From: Phycomyces nitens
Lineage: Eukaryota > Mucoromycota > Mucoromycetes > Mucorales > Phycomycetaceae
Assembly: GCA_022702545.1 (NCBI GenBank)
Contig: JAHRBC010000003.1
Coordinates: 6,882,001 to 6,946,000 of the forward strand
Reading direction: 5' to 3'
Length of the DNA: 64,000 nucleotides
The notes under the pieces are model-generated. The model did not search any database and was not told the DNA's origin. It saw only the letters and a program-made list of their open reading frames with translations. The translations under genes and the position numbers were made by a program. Below are positions 11,370 to 24,375 of this stretch, in pieces; position 1 is the stretch's first letter; every line of letters starts with the position of its first letter.

Positions 11370-13654
11370 GGCTGTAGCAAATGAGAAATATAGGCTGAGT
11401 TGAAAAGAACGAGGTGTGGATCTCTCTGGGGTTTCAAAAGGCAATACAGGAATGCAGGCCCAGGTAAATAAAATGCTTTTAGGGAATCCCTGGAGAGAAA
11501 GAGTAGCAAAGAAGAAAGGAAATGTAACAATATTGAAAATTGGGTATAAAATAAACAATTCAAAAGCCTTTTTAGATCCCATACATCAGCCTCCCTTTTT
11601 CTTTAGCACCGACAGGAACGAGGGAGTTACAGGGCAGGGGATGACTTACAGGGGCAAAACTAGAGAGCTAGAGCGAGCGAGCTAGAGAGTAAAAGAGAGA
11701 TAGATAGATAGATAAAAAAGAAAGAAAGGGATTAGAGGGATAAAGCGAGGGATCTCCAAGACAAAATAGAAAGGACATTTACACTCTTAGGTTTGACTCA
11801 ACTCCTCTTGTCTCCAGTCCATACAATTATCCCTTTCTGCTCCAAGGGCCAGCTAGGCGATCTCCCTTGGTTGATCTCGAAAATCTGGCCATAAAGACTT
11901 TACAAGAGGCTTATTGAAAGTATGTTGGCTAGATAAGATTATCAACAAATAAACAAAGCAGCAAGCTTTGGTTTCAGTGGAATCGTCTGTTTTATCGGCT
12001 ATACAGCTCCTTATCTTGGCATGATTGAAATCATGTTACTCTACAACACCCAAGACACAGAAAGGTACATGATACGAATGAGTATAACGAATATGGTGGC
12101 TACCCGGGAATAAACAGCTCAGCCACTACACAAAGAACATATTTGGTATAAAATGTGCATGTGTGTTTTCATATTACATTTATTGCCACCTTTATTAAGT
12201 GTCTCTGGAGCTCAGAGCAAGATCAAGTTAAAAATGCATTCATAAAAAAATAAGGGGGGAGAGAGACCAGAAGAGAAGCTGGTGTCAAGCATGTGAAAAA
12301 AAAGGCAATAGAAATCAAGGAGCCCAGCGTCTTACTTGACGACCAGCATCGGTCGCCTCTACGGCCAAGTCCAAAAGGGCTTTTCCTTGGACAGTATTTA
12401 GAAAGAATCAAAGATTTAGAGTATAGATTTATAGATTTATAACCAAATCAGTCCTTGGTATCAACACAAACCAGATGCAGTAGACAAAGAAATAGGAGAC
12501 CAATGGACATTTTTACCTATGCGACATGTCGTCACCCAGCACTCATAAACAGGCTTTAGGATTTCAAGGCAAAGTCATTCCACAAGGCTTATTGTATGTA
12601 TAATTTATCAATAACAGGGTTTGTGGCAAAATAGCGGCATAAGATGAATGATATGATAGACTCCTTCCTCCTTATGAGCCTTGTTTATATTTCTCCTATT
12701 GCAAAAGCTGACGAATTGAACAATAAATAATAGTAATAAATTGGATATAAAGACTTGGATTTACAGCTGGGTTTATCAGCAGTCGATCAAAGTAAATATA
12801 CATTTATAATGTGCTTACATTACCTATAGTTTTGGTGACTTTAAGATCGTTACTATACCCCATATATCGTGTTTCCCCGCGTATGGCCTCACTACACGCA
12901 AGAGTCATCAACCATAAACATTCTGTATCTGACAGATTGGTTTTCCAAAGACGATTGTTGTCAATGGCTGGACTGGATAACAAGGGCTTGTTTGTATGCA
13001 TAAAGGTGTGCATTCATGCTTGGAACTCTTTGCAGAGGTATAAATGACTATATCAGAAGAATATCTCTTTGAAGATCGAGAGTGTCTATCAGCACCACAT
13101 AATATAATATAATAATAAATAAATAAAAACTAAATTTAATTTCTTGAATTGAAATCTTGCCTTGGCAGATCAGCAAGATAATATTATAAATGCATCTCAA
13201 TCACATAAATTCTATATAAGATGCCGTCTACAGTAACCTTGATTAAAGACCAAGGCATTTTTTTGTCTTGTTTTGTTTTGTTTCTTTAATTATCAAATAG
13301 AAAAAGTATTGCCATGATCCAAATGTTTTTTACAATGAATGTCTCTTGGTACTTTGCAATAATCATACATCTTTGGGAAATAATCTCAATCGTCAAAAAT
13401 AGTAGACTGCACCTATTTGAATGTGTTATCTTGACGAAAGAGATGTCCCAAAGGCACATTTTTGTCGTCAGACCCAAACTTGAGCCAGAACAGTAATCTT
13501 TATCCTTCATTTAAAGGCATCCCGAGGAACCTTTCTATCGATTTTATTTTAAAGAAAACTATACACTCTGTCAGAATTACAAAACCAATTGGCTGCCTAT
13601 TCTTTGCAAGGCTGCCAAGAAGATACATAGAGTATATAAACAAGACTATGCAGT
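11370..13654. other. Long AT-rich intergenic region, no supportable gene
   Basis: About 2.3 kb between the Ca2+-ATPase start and the first GH20 gene's 3' end. It holds short open frames under 95 codons with no recognisable domains, a GA/GAT-rich stretch at 11650-11740 that would lie in the ATPase 5' region, and several A/T runs. I see no tRNA or other RNA gene. Confidence 0.6.
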
Positions 13655-16256
13655 TTACAAGTATCCGGTTGGAAAAGCAGCATCACACATATGTGGATGA
13701 GACCCACTAGAATCATATAAAATAATGTAAGTGGTCCTGTTTTAAAGGAGGATAATGTAATATCGGTTGGCTTACCACCACAGAGGTTGAAGGGGCTCTG
13801 CACGGATACCACGCTTCAATAGTCTATACCGCCAGTCAAACATTCGTGGCATAGCATCGCCCAAACTTCGCTTCTTTCCATCTTCAGCATAGTTGCCTGA
13901 CCAAAGAACTTCGGCAGTTGCAGCAGAGCGCGGCCTATGGTCAAGTTAATCGGGCGGCCATGTTTGTATCCAAAAACCAAAGAGCTTACCATAGTCTGGC
14001 ATCCAAGGTCGTTTCATCTGATTGTTCTGACCAAAGGGCACATTCACCTCCCAGCACATTCTTTGTCTCGTTTTTTGACAGTCCATAGGTTATATCGTAA
14101 GCATACATACGCTGCCATGATTTGAATGGACTAGGAGCAATTGAGGGCAAAGTATATTATATATCCTGGACGGCCTGGAATCATCTAAATCTTACCTGCA
14201 CCAATCACCACCAGATCCGCCCCAATTCGAAGGGTTGTAGTTGTCGGATCCCTCATATTTTTCCAGTGCCTTTTGAAGTGGTTTTTTAATGGCAGGTGGA
14301 CTTTGCTCATTTACGTTGGTGTCATTTCCACTTGTGTTACTTGTTAGAATGCTGTCTTTGTATACTTGATTGGTCTTTACCTCCATTGGCCATGTCCACA
14401 ATCTAGATACCAAAAACTAGAAAGTGAGGCGATCACCTTGTACCCTGCCCTGACTGCCTTGTGGACTGGGTTTTTCCACACCTGAAGTATGACATCTTTG
14501 GGTATTGCCAAGTGGTTTTCTGTTACAGAATCTGCACATAATTATATTATTAGAAAGTAAATGGTTATACATTACATATTGTACCTACCTTCCCACAACA
14601 TGGCTGTCTTTCCAGTATTACTAATCATTTCAAGCTCCTTTTCCAAAAACATGTCGAGTAAATCAAGTCCGGTTGCATTGTTTTTAGCCATGTAATCTCG
14701 AACTGATTTGGCATCTTCCCAGCATCTGTACACTGGCTCATCTCCCCCTCCATGATACCAGTCGTCAGGAAAGAGAGCAGCCACTTCTTCGATAACCTGT
14801 CTCACTAGAGTATAGGTGCCCTTGAGAATTGGGTTAAGTTGACCTGATCCCGGCTCTGCTGCATATCGCTTTTCCCAAGAATTGCTTGGGTCCAGAAAGA
14901 ATTTGTCCGAGCATGTACTAAACAAAGGAATCGACCATGAACTATAAGCCTTAACTCCTTTGATAGAGTAATTGCAGTCCATTTCTAGATTTATATAACA
15001 ATTGTGAACCTACATATATTGCTTAAATGATTTTGCCCATGAGCCGGTATGTCCTGGCTATGGATAAGGGAGGGTTACTATCCATAATCTGGTTACAAAT
15101 TGCTTACCATATCAATTTCTGGTATGACACGAATACCACGAGAATACGCATGTTGAACAATCAGTCTAACGTCCTGCTTTGTGTAAATAAGCCTTTTGCC
15201 GTGTAGACGATAAGCTCCTTTTTTTGAAAGTTCGGGAACACTATCAAGGACAAGAGGAAAACTCTGGGAGTCTGTGATATGCCAATGGAATACCTAAAGA
15301 GGAATTTAATTAAAAAGGGATTATTAGTATCCCTATTGTGCTTTGATTTAGCCAAGTGAGATGATCTTACATTCATCTTGTTATAGGCCATTGCGTCCAG
15401 TGTACGCAGAATATCCTTGACTGGATAATAGTTTCTTGAGGTGTCTTTATGGTATGTTAGGCATTCTTTCAGGACAATGGGTGAAAACATCAGGGCACCT
15501 TACCAAGCATAAGGCCACGATGAGGGAAACGAGGTTCATCTATGATGGTTACCGGGGTTTGTGGAATGAATAGACCCTGAAATCCGAGGTCATTGTCATC
15601 TTGGTATTCGTACTCGTTCTCGTACTCGTACTCTTCCTCAGAGTCATAGTCATCGTCATTGTCATCGTATCTCGCCTGAACCAGCTGAGAAAATGTTTCG
15701 AGACCACGGAGAGCACCCCATACAGTCTGTGCTTTAAGGGATCCCACTGTGTTCTCAGGGGAAATATGGAGAGTATAAGACTCGTCTATTCCAAAGACCA
15801 GTTCCACTCGTTGATCCACAAGTTCAATATCAAGTGAATTGAGGTGCTTTGAAGCATGAATTGGCCAGTTATTCTCAGTATCTGATACCTGGACCTGGCC
15901 AGACAAATTAACGTATGAGTTTCTTTTTAGTATCCAACACGCTCTTTCAATTGGCAAAAAGGAAGGCCAGGGTGGTTCTTACAGGGTCCCATCGTTCACG
16001 CGCAATCAAATGCGTGTAACGTCTCATGGCGTCGTTTAGGATAGTGATATCTGGTCCTCTGATATTGAACGAGCGCTGATGAAATGGAAACAGGATATCA
16101 GCTCCACAATACCTTGTCGGAAGCTTTACAGGTCATACAAACCCCAAGGTTCAGTTGCACATCACCCCATTGGATCGATTGAGGCTGGGGCCATAAGAAA
16201 ACAGGCTGGCCAGAAGCGACCGAGAGCAGGGCCAAGATCAAAGGCGATATCTTCAT
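13655..16256 (-). CDS. Secreted GH20 beta-N-acetylhexosaminidase with acidic insert
   Basis: Exo-acting enzyme that removes GlcNAc from chitin oligomers and N-glycans. Start ATG 16254-16256 gives a signal peptide ([17 protein letters not shown]). About nine exons follow with in-phase junctions where checked. Family landmarks: [23 protein letters not shown] then [36 protein letters not shown]; the catalytic pair in [67 protein letters not shown] joined across an intron to [13 protein letters not shown]. The C-terminus most likely ends SHPHMCD near 13655, aligning with the neighbour's KHPHVCD, although the last donor is uncertain. A run of about 27 mostly acidic or Tyr residues (around 15600-15680) is inserted after the N-terminal GH20b domain and is absent from the neighbouring paralogue. 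Confidence 0.9.
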
Positions 16257-16627
16257 TAGAAAGAGAAAGGTTGGGAAGCACTCGAGACTAAGCAGCGATA
16301 CTTTATACAAAGATAAAATGATGTTGGGGGTCCAGTTGAGGGGGTCTATTCCAAAGGGCCAAGGGGTCGATAAACATTTCCAAATCCAGAGATTAATTTT
16401 ACAGCAAAATTGTTGTGGCACGCCACCGTAATCATTTTCCCACCTCAGGGTCGTTGGCTTCCATAGGTCCAACAGGGTTCACCAAATCCGCTTACCAAAC
16501 AAGACCCTCGAGAAAGCTGGCAAAATCACGTAGCACAGCAATATTATTTGTTAAAGGATTGTGTATATAAACCGCCTAATCAGCCTTTCTTTTTTCTATA
16601 AACCTCTCAACCTCTCTTTTAATCATA
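16257..16627. promoter_or_regulatory. Shared bidirectional promoter of the two GH20 genes
   Basis: 371 bp between the two divergent start codons. On the plus strand TATATAAA lies at 16564-16571, 57 bp before ATG 16628. On the minus strand TATAAA (read from 16307 to 16302) lies about 46 bp before ATG 16256. Each gene therefore has its own well-placed TATA element. The spacing suggests the pair may share upstream control, which is inference. Confidence 0.6.
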
Positions 16628-18471
16628 ATGAAGATCTCTCTTGCTATTGCTGCAACCGCAATCGCCTTTGGCGCTGTCGATGCAAAGACATTCTTATTCC
16701 CCATTCCGCAGTCCGTCGAGTGGACAGGAAGATCTGCATCCCTTTCCAGCGACTTTAAGATTACTGGTGCCAAACACGCTCATGTCAAGGATGCTGCCAA
16801 GCGCTACAACAGGCTAATTCATCAAGAAAAGTGGGTGCCTGTCCAGGTCCCATACACCAAGAACCCTGTCCTCAAGCCAACCGGAACCCTCAGAAGTCTG
16901 GACATATCCGTCAAGGACAACCATGCCAAGTTGGACATTGATATCAATGAGGCTTACACTCTGGATATTCCTGCCAAAGGTGGCAAGGCTACTCTCACTG
17001 CCAACACCTGGGTTGGTGCCCTTCGTGGTCTCGAGACTTTCTCGCAGCTCATTGAATCCGGAAAGCACAATGGACTTATCGCTCACACAGCCCACATCAA
17101 AGATCATCCCAGCTATGGCCATCGTGGTATTCTCCTCGACACTGCTCGCAACTTTTATCCAGTCAAGGATATCCTGCGTACCATTGATGCCTTGGCCTTT
17201 AACAAGATGAATATCTTGCATTGGCATGTAACCGATTCTCAGTCCTGGCCATTGTACTTCAAGTCCCACCCCGAACTTTCTGAAAAGGCAGCCTATTCAG
17301 CCAAAGAAGTCTATTCACCCAGGGATGTCCAGACCATTATCAACTACGGCAACTCGCGTGGAGTACGCGTGTACGTGGAGCTCGACATGCCTGCCCATAC
17401 TGCTACTATCCATGAATCCCATCCTGACTATATGGCGTGCATTGGTGCCTGGTGGGGAGAATTTGCTGCCGAGCCGCCTGCTGGACAATTGAATCCTATT
17501 CACAAGGGCGCCTGGAATCTTGTAAAGGACTTGGTCAAGGAAGCAACCAGCGTCTTTCCCGATACTCTCTACCACGCTGGTGGCGATGAGCTGAATGCCG
17601 CATGCTGGCCTACGGAAAAGTCCATTGTGGCCTATGCCGAGAAGCATAACATGACTTACAATGAGATCTGGTTCGAGTGGGAGAATAAGCTTTTGGACTA
17701 TGTGAGGGCTCAGAAGAAGCGAGGCATCATTTGGGAAGACCCTATCAAGGATGGTGGATCCATGCCTACTGATACTGTTGTGCAGACCTGGTTGTCTCCT
17801 CCCTCTACCTACACTGCAAGAGGATATGATGTTATTGTTACCAACTACGATTACTTTTACCTTGATTGTGGACATGGCGGTAAGGATATCTTGTTTAAAT
17901 GATGGCCATCTATTGAGTCGGTTAAGTTAACTTGTAAATTCAAAATGATTTTGAAAATAGGCTGGGTTGGTGATGATGAACGATACATTAGTCCTACTCA
18001 ACAGGAAACCAAGGACGACACCTTTAACTATGCTGGTGTTGGTGGCAGCTGGTGCGCTCCTTTCAAGGTAAGCAGTTGTAAAGGCCATATTATTTGCAAC
18101 CTTTTTTTTTAAATATCTCTTTATAGACATGGCAGCGAATCTACTCTTATGACATGACCCTTGGAATCGAGAGCAACCACACTGGCAAGGTTTTGGGTGG
18201 CGAGGCTGCTTTGTGGGCTGAACAATCCGATAGCCACGTTGTTGATGGCCGTTTGTGGCCTCGTGCTTCCGCTGCGGCTGAAATCTACTGGTCTGGCAGC
18301 TATGATAGCAAGAATGAGCGCAGAACTGTCAGGGAAGCTCAGCCTCGTTTCAATGACTGGGTCTACAGACTCCAGAGCCGTGGAATTAACGCAGAGCCAG
18401 TCCAGCCCAAGTACTGTGCTAAGCATCCCCATGTTTGCGATCTTAATGACCCCAAGAAGGCGGCTGTATAA
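16628..18471 (+). CDS. Secreted GH20 beta-N-acetylhexosaminidase (second copy)
   Basis: Three exons fit in phase: 16628-17879, 17961-18067 and 18127-18471, giving 567 residues, the normal length for fungal chitobiases. A signal peptide occupies residues 1-19 (LAIAATAIAFGAVDAK). GH20 landmarks: [14 protein letters not shown] (128-141), YGHRGILLDTARNFYPVKDI, ILHWHVTDSQSWPLYF, VRVYVELDMPAHTATI, catalytic pair in YHAGGDELNAACW (D320-E321), DCGHGGW across intron 1, GGSWCAPFKTWQRIYSYD across intron 2, GGEAALWAEQSDS and RLWPRASAAAEIYWSG. It is shorter and has far fewer introns than its divergent neighbour, and it lacks that gene's acidic insert. Codons are more C-ending than in the neighbour, which may mean higher expression. 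Likely role is chitin recycling or cell-wall remodelling. Confidence 0.96.
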
Positions 18472-19530
18472 AATCTCAAGCATGTATCTCATATACCCTT
18501 TAGCTTTGTAATCTTACAAACCTCTCTAGTCTTATTTTCTTATATTTTTTAATCTCGATCTATGAAATTAAATTAAATTATTATTGGGCATTTGGGCCTG
18601 GTGTCTAAGTTTTGATGTTGCAGAATGATTTATTGCAAAGATGCAGTGTTTATAAATCTATTATTATTTTTAAAATGGTTGATCAATAAGCCTTTCATTA
18701 GATATTGTTAGCATAGTATTAGGCCCAAAATTTGTAAGAAAAGGAGTATAATCCATTACTACCAAGCTTTTATTTTTATATTTAAAAAAATAGCCAAATT
18801 TTAATTTGAGAATACAAAAGTATTACTATCCTGCAACTCTGCATAAATATTTCTTTTTTAAAATACAATTAAATGGCTGGTTTATTATAAGGCCTGCTTG
18901 CTATGAATATGCGTAAAACAAGCCATATATGCTTTGCTTATAATAAGCCTATATATATATTTATTAGATAGTTTGTAGCTAATTTCCAGACTGGAATACC
19001 TTTGGTACAAAACTTCATTCTTGGTACCAAAGCACACAATTCATGGCCCTAGCAAAAAGTGAATAGGTTTCACTAGTAATCATTCTCGAATATTCTCAGC
19101 TTCTGAATTTTGCCATGGCAACCTTTAAAAAATAATTTAAATAGATATATAATACAAGACTTTATTACTCATCAAAGAATTCCTCGTTTAATGACTGTAT
19201 AGCACGGACCATGTCCATGGTTGCAAAAGAAATTAATATAAACATGAAGCCAGCAATGCTGTGACACCTAATTTGTGATCCAAAATTAAACGAATCCTGT
19301 ACTCATTCATTCTCTTTTTCTTTTGACCTCATTTAATGAATTGCTTTTTTAGGAAGCTTAAAGAAGTGTATATATATGTATGATGGTGCTATTTTTTAAC
19401 TGTCAAGATTAAAAATAAGAAGAAAAAAGAAAAAAAAATAACCTTGTCTGCAAGCGAGTTTTCGTTTTTCTTTCTTTTTCATTTTCATGATATTCCTCAT
19501 AATCATCAAAGAAAAAAAAACCATGACGAA
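18472..19530. other. Convergent intergenic region, AT-rich, no gene seen
   Basis: About 1.06 kb between the convergent ends of the second GH20 gene and the SS18-like gene. Only A/T-rich sequence and 3'-UTR-like AAATTAAATTAAATT near 18567 are visible. Confidence 0.6.
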
Positions 19531-21679
19531 CTAAGACCGGCTTGTAAATGCTTCTTCAAATTCCTTTTGTTGTTGTTGTTGTTGTTGTTGCTGTTGCTGT
19601 AACCGTTGCATCATCAACATAACATTTTGCAAGTTACCAGCATCTTCATTGCCACCATTGTTTCCACCATACATTCCCATCATATTCAGACCAGCCGCAT
19701 TGTTCAACATCATTGCAGGATTGATCATTCCATTAGTCATCAAATCTGCAGGATTCAAGGCATTGGGATTCATTGATGCAGATGTCATGTTGGGTGACAT
19801 GGTTGCATCCAAGGACTGAGAAATGGGTGAGCCAGACTGAGCAAGAGCGTTGAATCCATTGTTTAGCATGACATCATTGGCAAGACCAATGCCATTGATG
19901 CCCATGTTCATGGTGTTCAACATTGGTTGTTGTTGTTTTTGTTGTTGTTGTCTCATCATTGTCTGTTGCTGATGCTGATGCTGTACTTGTCTGAGAATAG
20001 TTTGGGGATCAATGTTGGCATTGCTCATCATAACATTTCTTCCTGCTGTGGGTATGCTGCCTGATATCTTTGCGTTATTTAGGAATTGTTGTTGCTGCTG
20101 TTGTCTCATGGCTGACGCTTGTTGGCGAAGAATTTGTTGCTGCTGGAGTTGGTGCTGCTGAAGTTGGTGATGATGCTGAGCTTGTTGTTGCTGAGCTTGC
20201 TGCTGCTGCTGCTGCTGTTGTTGTTGTTGTACCTGCTGCTGTACCTGTTGTTGCTGTACCTGTTGTTGTTGCTGTACCTGTTGTTGCTGTTGCTGTTGTT
20301 GTGTGGTCTGTGCCTGTTGTTGGGGAGTCTGTGGTTGTATTAAGGGAGTGGCGCGCTGAACTGGAGACGATTGGCTTCTCTGTGATTGAGAATATGGCGA
20401 GGAAACAGACTCGTTTCCATTCATAAACTTGTCTTGGGGATCTTGAGAAAACAAAATCTGGGCTGTGTTGAGCAATAGATGGATCTTATTAGCAATCTCA
20501 GATTCCGGTGCAGGTAGCGGTGACAGATCAGGAGGTGCAGGCGACTTATATTCCTACAACAGGCCTGGTTATTTTCTAATCTTTTACTATTCAACAGCTT
20601 AAATTGCATATGTTTACCTCTCCAGGTTTGATCATTGAGATGTCGGCCATTGTGGCCAAGTAAGTGAGGTTAGATTGGAGTCGCTTTTGATATCTATGTT
20701 CAATTCACATTTAACGAGCATGAAATATGTTTATCAGGATCTTCCCCCGACTCACTCTGACAAATCAATATCTGGCGCAGTATCTCTTTGTTGGTGATCG
20801 ATACACAGTCGAATGAGTTCTTGATTCATGGCCAAGATCTGTTCAAAAACATATTAATGTATGTCAAGAAACAACCAAGACTAGACTTTACTGTTTCGAC
20901 TCGCTTTGAATTGATATCCATCATCGACATTTTGGGCTCAAGTGCTGCCTTTTCAATTGCCATATTCATTCCAAATGACTGAGGATCAACAGAAACATTG
21001 CTCATACCCATTGGGGGTCCAGAGAAGCCGACCATATTCTGCTGGTTCATTGCCTTTTGTATATGTTGCTGCTGAAGCATCAAAAACTGGCGTCTCTGCT
21101 GCTCATCCATACGTTGGAGCATCATTTGTTGCTGCTGTTGGTGCTGCTGCTGCTGTTGCTGCTGCTGTTGTTGCTGCTGCTGCTTATTCAACCAAGCCTG
21201 CTGCTGAGCTATATTGGTAGGCCGGAATGCCTGAGATTGTACCTGTGCTTGCTTCTGTTGTTGTTGCTGTTGTTGCTGGTGTTGTTTATTTTGCATCATC
21301 TGGGAATTGCCAGGTCGCTGAGCAGCATTCTGCATAATCGTCATATTCATTGGTGAAGCTGCTTCCAAGCCAGAGTTGGCTGCATTAAGGGTGGCATTAA
21401 ATTGTGCTGGATTGTACATCTATATAATAATAATAAAGTCAAAGACATATTACTTTATTCATCGTCACCCTTTTGCTGGTCTTGTTTCTTTGCCCCTTTA
21501 ATAATAATAAAAAAGAACAAGACGCTTACTTTTTGTTGTTGTAGAGGTTGAGGTGAGAATCCACTGACTACAGACTGTAGTTCCGATGGAAGTCCAGTCA
21601 TAAAGCCTTGGCCACCATTGACAAAAGCATTCTGAAGGTAGGCGTTGTTTTGACTGTTTGGGCCAGTGAATTGGTTCAT
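19531..21679 (-). CDS. Glutamine-rich SSXT (SS18-like) protein
   Basis: Start ATG 21677-21679 (MNQFTGPNSQNN), end EEAFTSRS at 19531, about five exons. The informative part spans two exons near 20640-20850: QILAMNQELIRLCIDHQQRD joined to YQKRLQSNLTYLATMADISM. This matches the SSXT domain of SS18/SYT (a helix followed by Q-x-x-L-x-x-N-L-x-Y-L-A-x-I/M-A-D), the part that binds the BRM/BRG1-type SWI/SNF ATPase module. The rest is low complexity: long poly-Q runs (CAA/CAG) before and after the domain, and a Met/Asn/Gly-rich tail (NMMGMYGGNNGG) as in metazoan SS18. A nuclear chromatin-remodelling co-activator role follows from the family. The Q-rich parts alone would not support that. Long antisense leucine frames here are artefacts of the repeats. 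Confidence 0.7.
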
Positions 21680-22364
21680 GTTTAAGGTTCAATACGAGTC
21701 ATATATATTTTTTGTGGTCTTTGGTTTTTATTTTATTTTATTTTCCAATAAAAAGTCCTGGAATTACCAATTTTTTTTCTGGCTCTACGCAGTGTAATTC
21801 ATGACTTGCGTTTTAACTATCCTGTTAACAAAAATGTGATTTCCATAAATGGTATTTCTATTGGACTAGCAGCAATGTGCTAGCAGTAAAGCCATATGGG
21901 GGTAATACAAGGAAGAGTGTCTTTATATAATTCCTAGTATAAAAGTCCCTAATGTCCTAGAATATTTTTATGCTCTATTCTCAACCCTCTTCTTGTGCCC
22001 ATAATCACAAGGCTCCAAGAAAGAAAAGATAAAAGAAAAAGTTATAGTCTGAATTGTATAAATGTATCTATCAATCATTGGCACCTCTTGTACAATATCT
22101 TTCTAAATTAATATTCAGGAATATTGCAAGTGACCTGCTAGTATAAAACGCACCTTGTAATAAGAATGTAGATCTCATTTTCACGTCCATGCTTATTCAC
22201 TGTGGAGGCGGCGTGTGACTTGAGTTGGTGAAAGTTGATCAAGACGGTCATGTGACTGCAAAGCCTCTCTTGTCTTCCACGAACGTCAAAATTTTTGTTC
22301 GAGGTTTAGTGACGGACTTCCTTAACCCTTTCCTCTTTTTTTTTTACAACACACTTATAACAAC
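21680..22364. promoter_or_regulatory. Divergent promoter region, SS18-like gene / GAR1
   Basis: 685 bp between divergent starts. AT-rich near the SS18-like gene. A pyrimidine tract at 22327-22345 lies just before the GAR1 start, typical of highly expressed housekeeping genes. No further gene is seen. Confidence 0.5.
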
Positions 22365-23331
22365 ATGGGCAAAGGTGGATTTGGAGAACGTGGTGGTCGT
22401 GGTGGCGGACGCGGTGGTTTCCGCGGAGGTAAGATTGTCAACCACTGAACAGCCATGAGTTGATCATGGTACTTGAAGATCAATCTGACATGTGAGATCT
22501 CGATTTTGTTTCTTTTGAATAGGTCGTGGTGGTGGCCGTGGTGGTTTCGGTGGTGGTTTCGGTGCTCCCCAAGGTCCCCCCGCTGAAGTTGTCGGTAAGA
22601 ATCTTCTTGCTCTAGTTTTATGCATATATATATATATATATATAATATATATATATATGTAAATATTTTTCTTTGGGTGATAATTAACAATGTATTCCTA
22701 TTGGCAGCCATGGGCGCTTTCCAGCATGCATGCGAGGGTGAGATGGTCTGCAAGTCTATCAACTCAAAGATCCCTTACTTTAACGCTCCCATCTTCCTCG
22801 AGAACAAGTCTCAGATCGGTAAGGTGGATGAGATTCTCGGTCCTTTGAACGAGGTCTACTTCACCGTCAAGATGCAGGATGGCGTTGTTGCCTCCTCTTT
22901 CAAGGCTGATGACAAGGTCTACATTGGTACCGACAAGCTCCTTCCCCTCGAGCGTTTCCTCCCCAAGCCCAAGGTCACAAATGCCGGTAAGTTGGATATT
23001 TAGATGGGCCAATTGATCGATCGCTGACATTTTTGTATCTCTAGGTTCCAAGGCTACTGGCAGACAAGGTCAGGTCGAGAAGCGTGGTGGCCGTGGTGGC
23101 TTTGGTGCTCCTCGTGGTCGTGGTGCTCCCCGTGGCCGTGGTGGTTTCGGTGGTGACCGTGGAGGCCGCGGTGGTTTCGGTGGAGGACGTGGTGGAGGAC
23201 GTGGTGGTTTCGGTGGTGACCGTGGAGGCCGTGGTGGTTTCGGCGGTGGCGATCGTGGAGGCCGTGGTGGTTTCGGCGGTGGCCGTGGTGGTAGCCGTGG
23301 CGGCTTTGGTGGTGGACGTGGTGGTTACTAA
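22365..23331 (+). CDS. GAR1: H/ACA snoRNP protein Gar1
   Basis: Subunit of H/ACA ribonucleoproteins that pseudouridylate rRNA and snRNA in the nucleolus. Four exons fit in phase: 22365-22428, 22523-22594, 22708-22986 and 23045-23331, giving 233 residues. Architecture is canonical: an N-terminal RGG box ([20 protein letters not shown]), the central Gar1 beta barrel ([60 protein letters not shown]) and a long C-terminal RGG domain of repeated RGGFGG units. Intron 2 contains a (TA)n tract. Codon use is strongly biased to C-ending codons, as expected for an abundant protein. The truncated Helitron begins about 100 bp after the stop codon. NHP2 of the same particle is at 35253. Confidence 0.97.
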
Positions 23332-23434
23332 ATAAGTCGTACATACAATCAAATCTTTAAGCAGTACATATAAAAAACACAGAAAATAAGAAATATCTCA
23401 TCATTTTATTCATTTTTTTAAAAAATATTCTTCT

Positions 23435-24363
23435 TTATCTATACTGTATGTGGTACGAGGGCAAAAGGTGGTAGTTTGCAAAATCTTGCAATTGGGTTGC
23501 CTGGTTTGAGTCGGTAGATTGAGCTACACGCATGTTTGTAGTCAAGCGGAGAGAGTTGACATGTTGCCAGACAGGAGAACGGTTGATGCATTGATCCACA
23601 ATCTGACTTCTCATTCCACCAGGAATCACAGAAAGTACTTGCCTAAAGTCTCCTCCAAAGACAATAAGCTTTCCACCGAAAGGAACTCGAGATAATTCTT
23701 GGTCTTCCAACCGCATGATATCCCTGAAAGTTCTGTCTACAGCTTCAAAGACATGTCGGCTAACCATGGATGCCTCATCCCATACAATCAACTTTGCCAT
23801 CTTCAGAAGTTTTCCAGCAGATGATTGGAGTGTAATTGAACATGTGGAAGTGGCATCGACTCCAAGTGGAATCTTAAAGCGTGAGTGGGCAGTTCTTCCA
23901 CCGTTCAGCAGCAACGCCGTAGTTCCACTCGATGCTACTGCAAGAGCTATCCCAGAACTTCTTCTCGACTTTGGCGACAAAGATCCAATTCTTCAAGTAT
24001 GTTTTGGATATTTTCATCCACTTGTTCTTGCTGACTTGGCAGCACAAAGCCTTCATAGTCTTCGAGACTAAACCCATTTACTGACAGGTATCGTTCAATA
24101 CTTAAGAGAGTCTGATTGTACTCGGTAAGTTTGTGCTCTTCAAGCTGCTCTTGGTCTCTTGTTTCGATGCCATCCAGCTCTCTGTGAAGATAATCTTCTG
24201 ACATTCCATCTCTGTGATTAATCCAAAGATTGTACGGATCAGAAGGTTGACAGAAAACCAACAGTAGTGCAAACAAACTTCCGAGTGAAGAAGGCAACTG
24301 GTATTGTGCTGCCTCTACCATACACCCATTCCATTCATTATCTGTTGCAAGGAGATCGAGCAT
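23435..24363 (-). pseudogene. Helitron Pif1-like helicase fragment without Walker A
   Basis: Continues the Helitron polyprotein. The N-terminal part (LPSSLGSLFALLLVFCQPSD, DYLHRELDG, GFVLPSQQEQVDENIQNI) leads directly, with a frame change, into IALAVASSGTTALLLNGGRT. The Walker A block GGxGKT expected between them is absent, which points to a small internal deletion near 23940-24000. Motif II (LIVWDEASM), motif III (GGKLIVFGGDFRQVL) and the segment LRLTTNMRVA are intact. The protein then ends with LLPSYHIQYR at 23435, well before the C-terminal helicase motifs. The fragment would have no ATPase activity. Confidence 0.88.
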
Positions 24364-24375
24364 TCTTGCTGTAGC

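Noticed and set aside
12092..12110. ATGGTGGCTACCCG shared with 30288-30305 as a possible repeat family
   Set aside because: The match is only about 15 bp in otherwise unrelated sequence and could be chance.
13655..14110. A divergent, damaged C-terminal half in the minus-strand GH20 gene
   Set aside because: An initial reading in the wrong frame suggested loss of conserved motifs; correct splicing restores [10 protein letters not shown] and [13 protein letters not shown].
20070..21356. Leucine/valine-rich plus-strand frames resembling membrane proteins
   Set aside because: They are antisense readings of CAA/CAG poly-glutamine tracts in the SS18-like gene.
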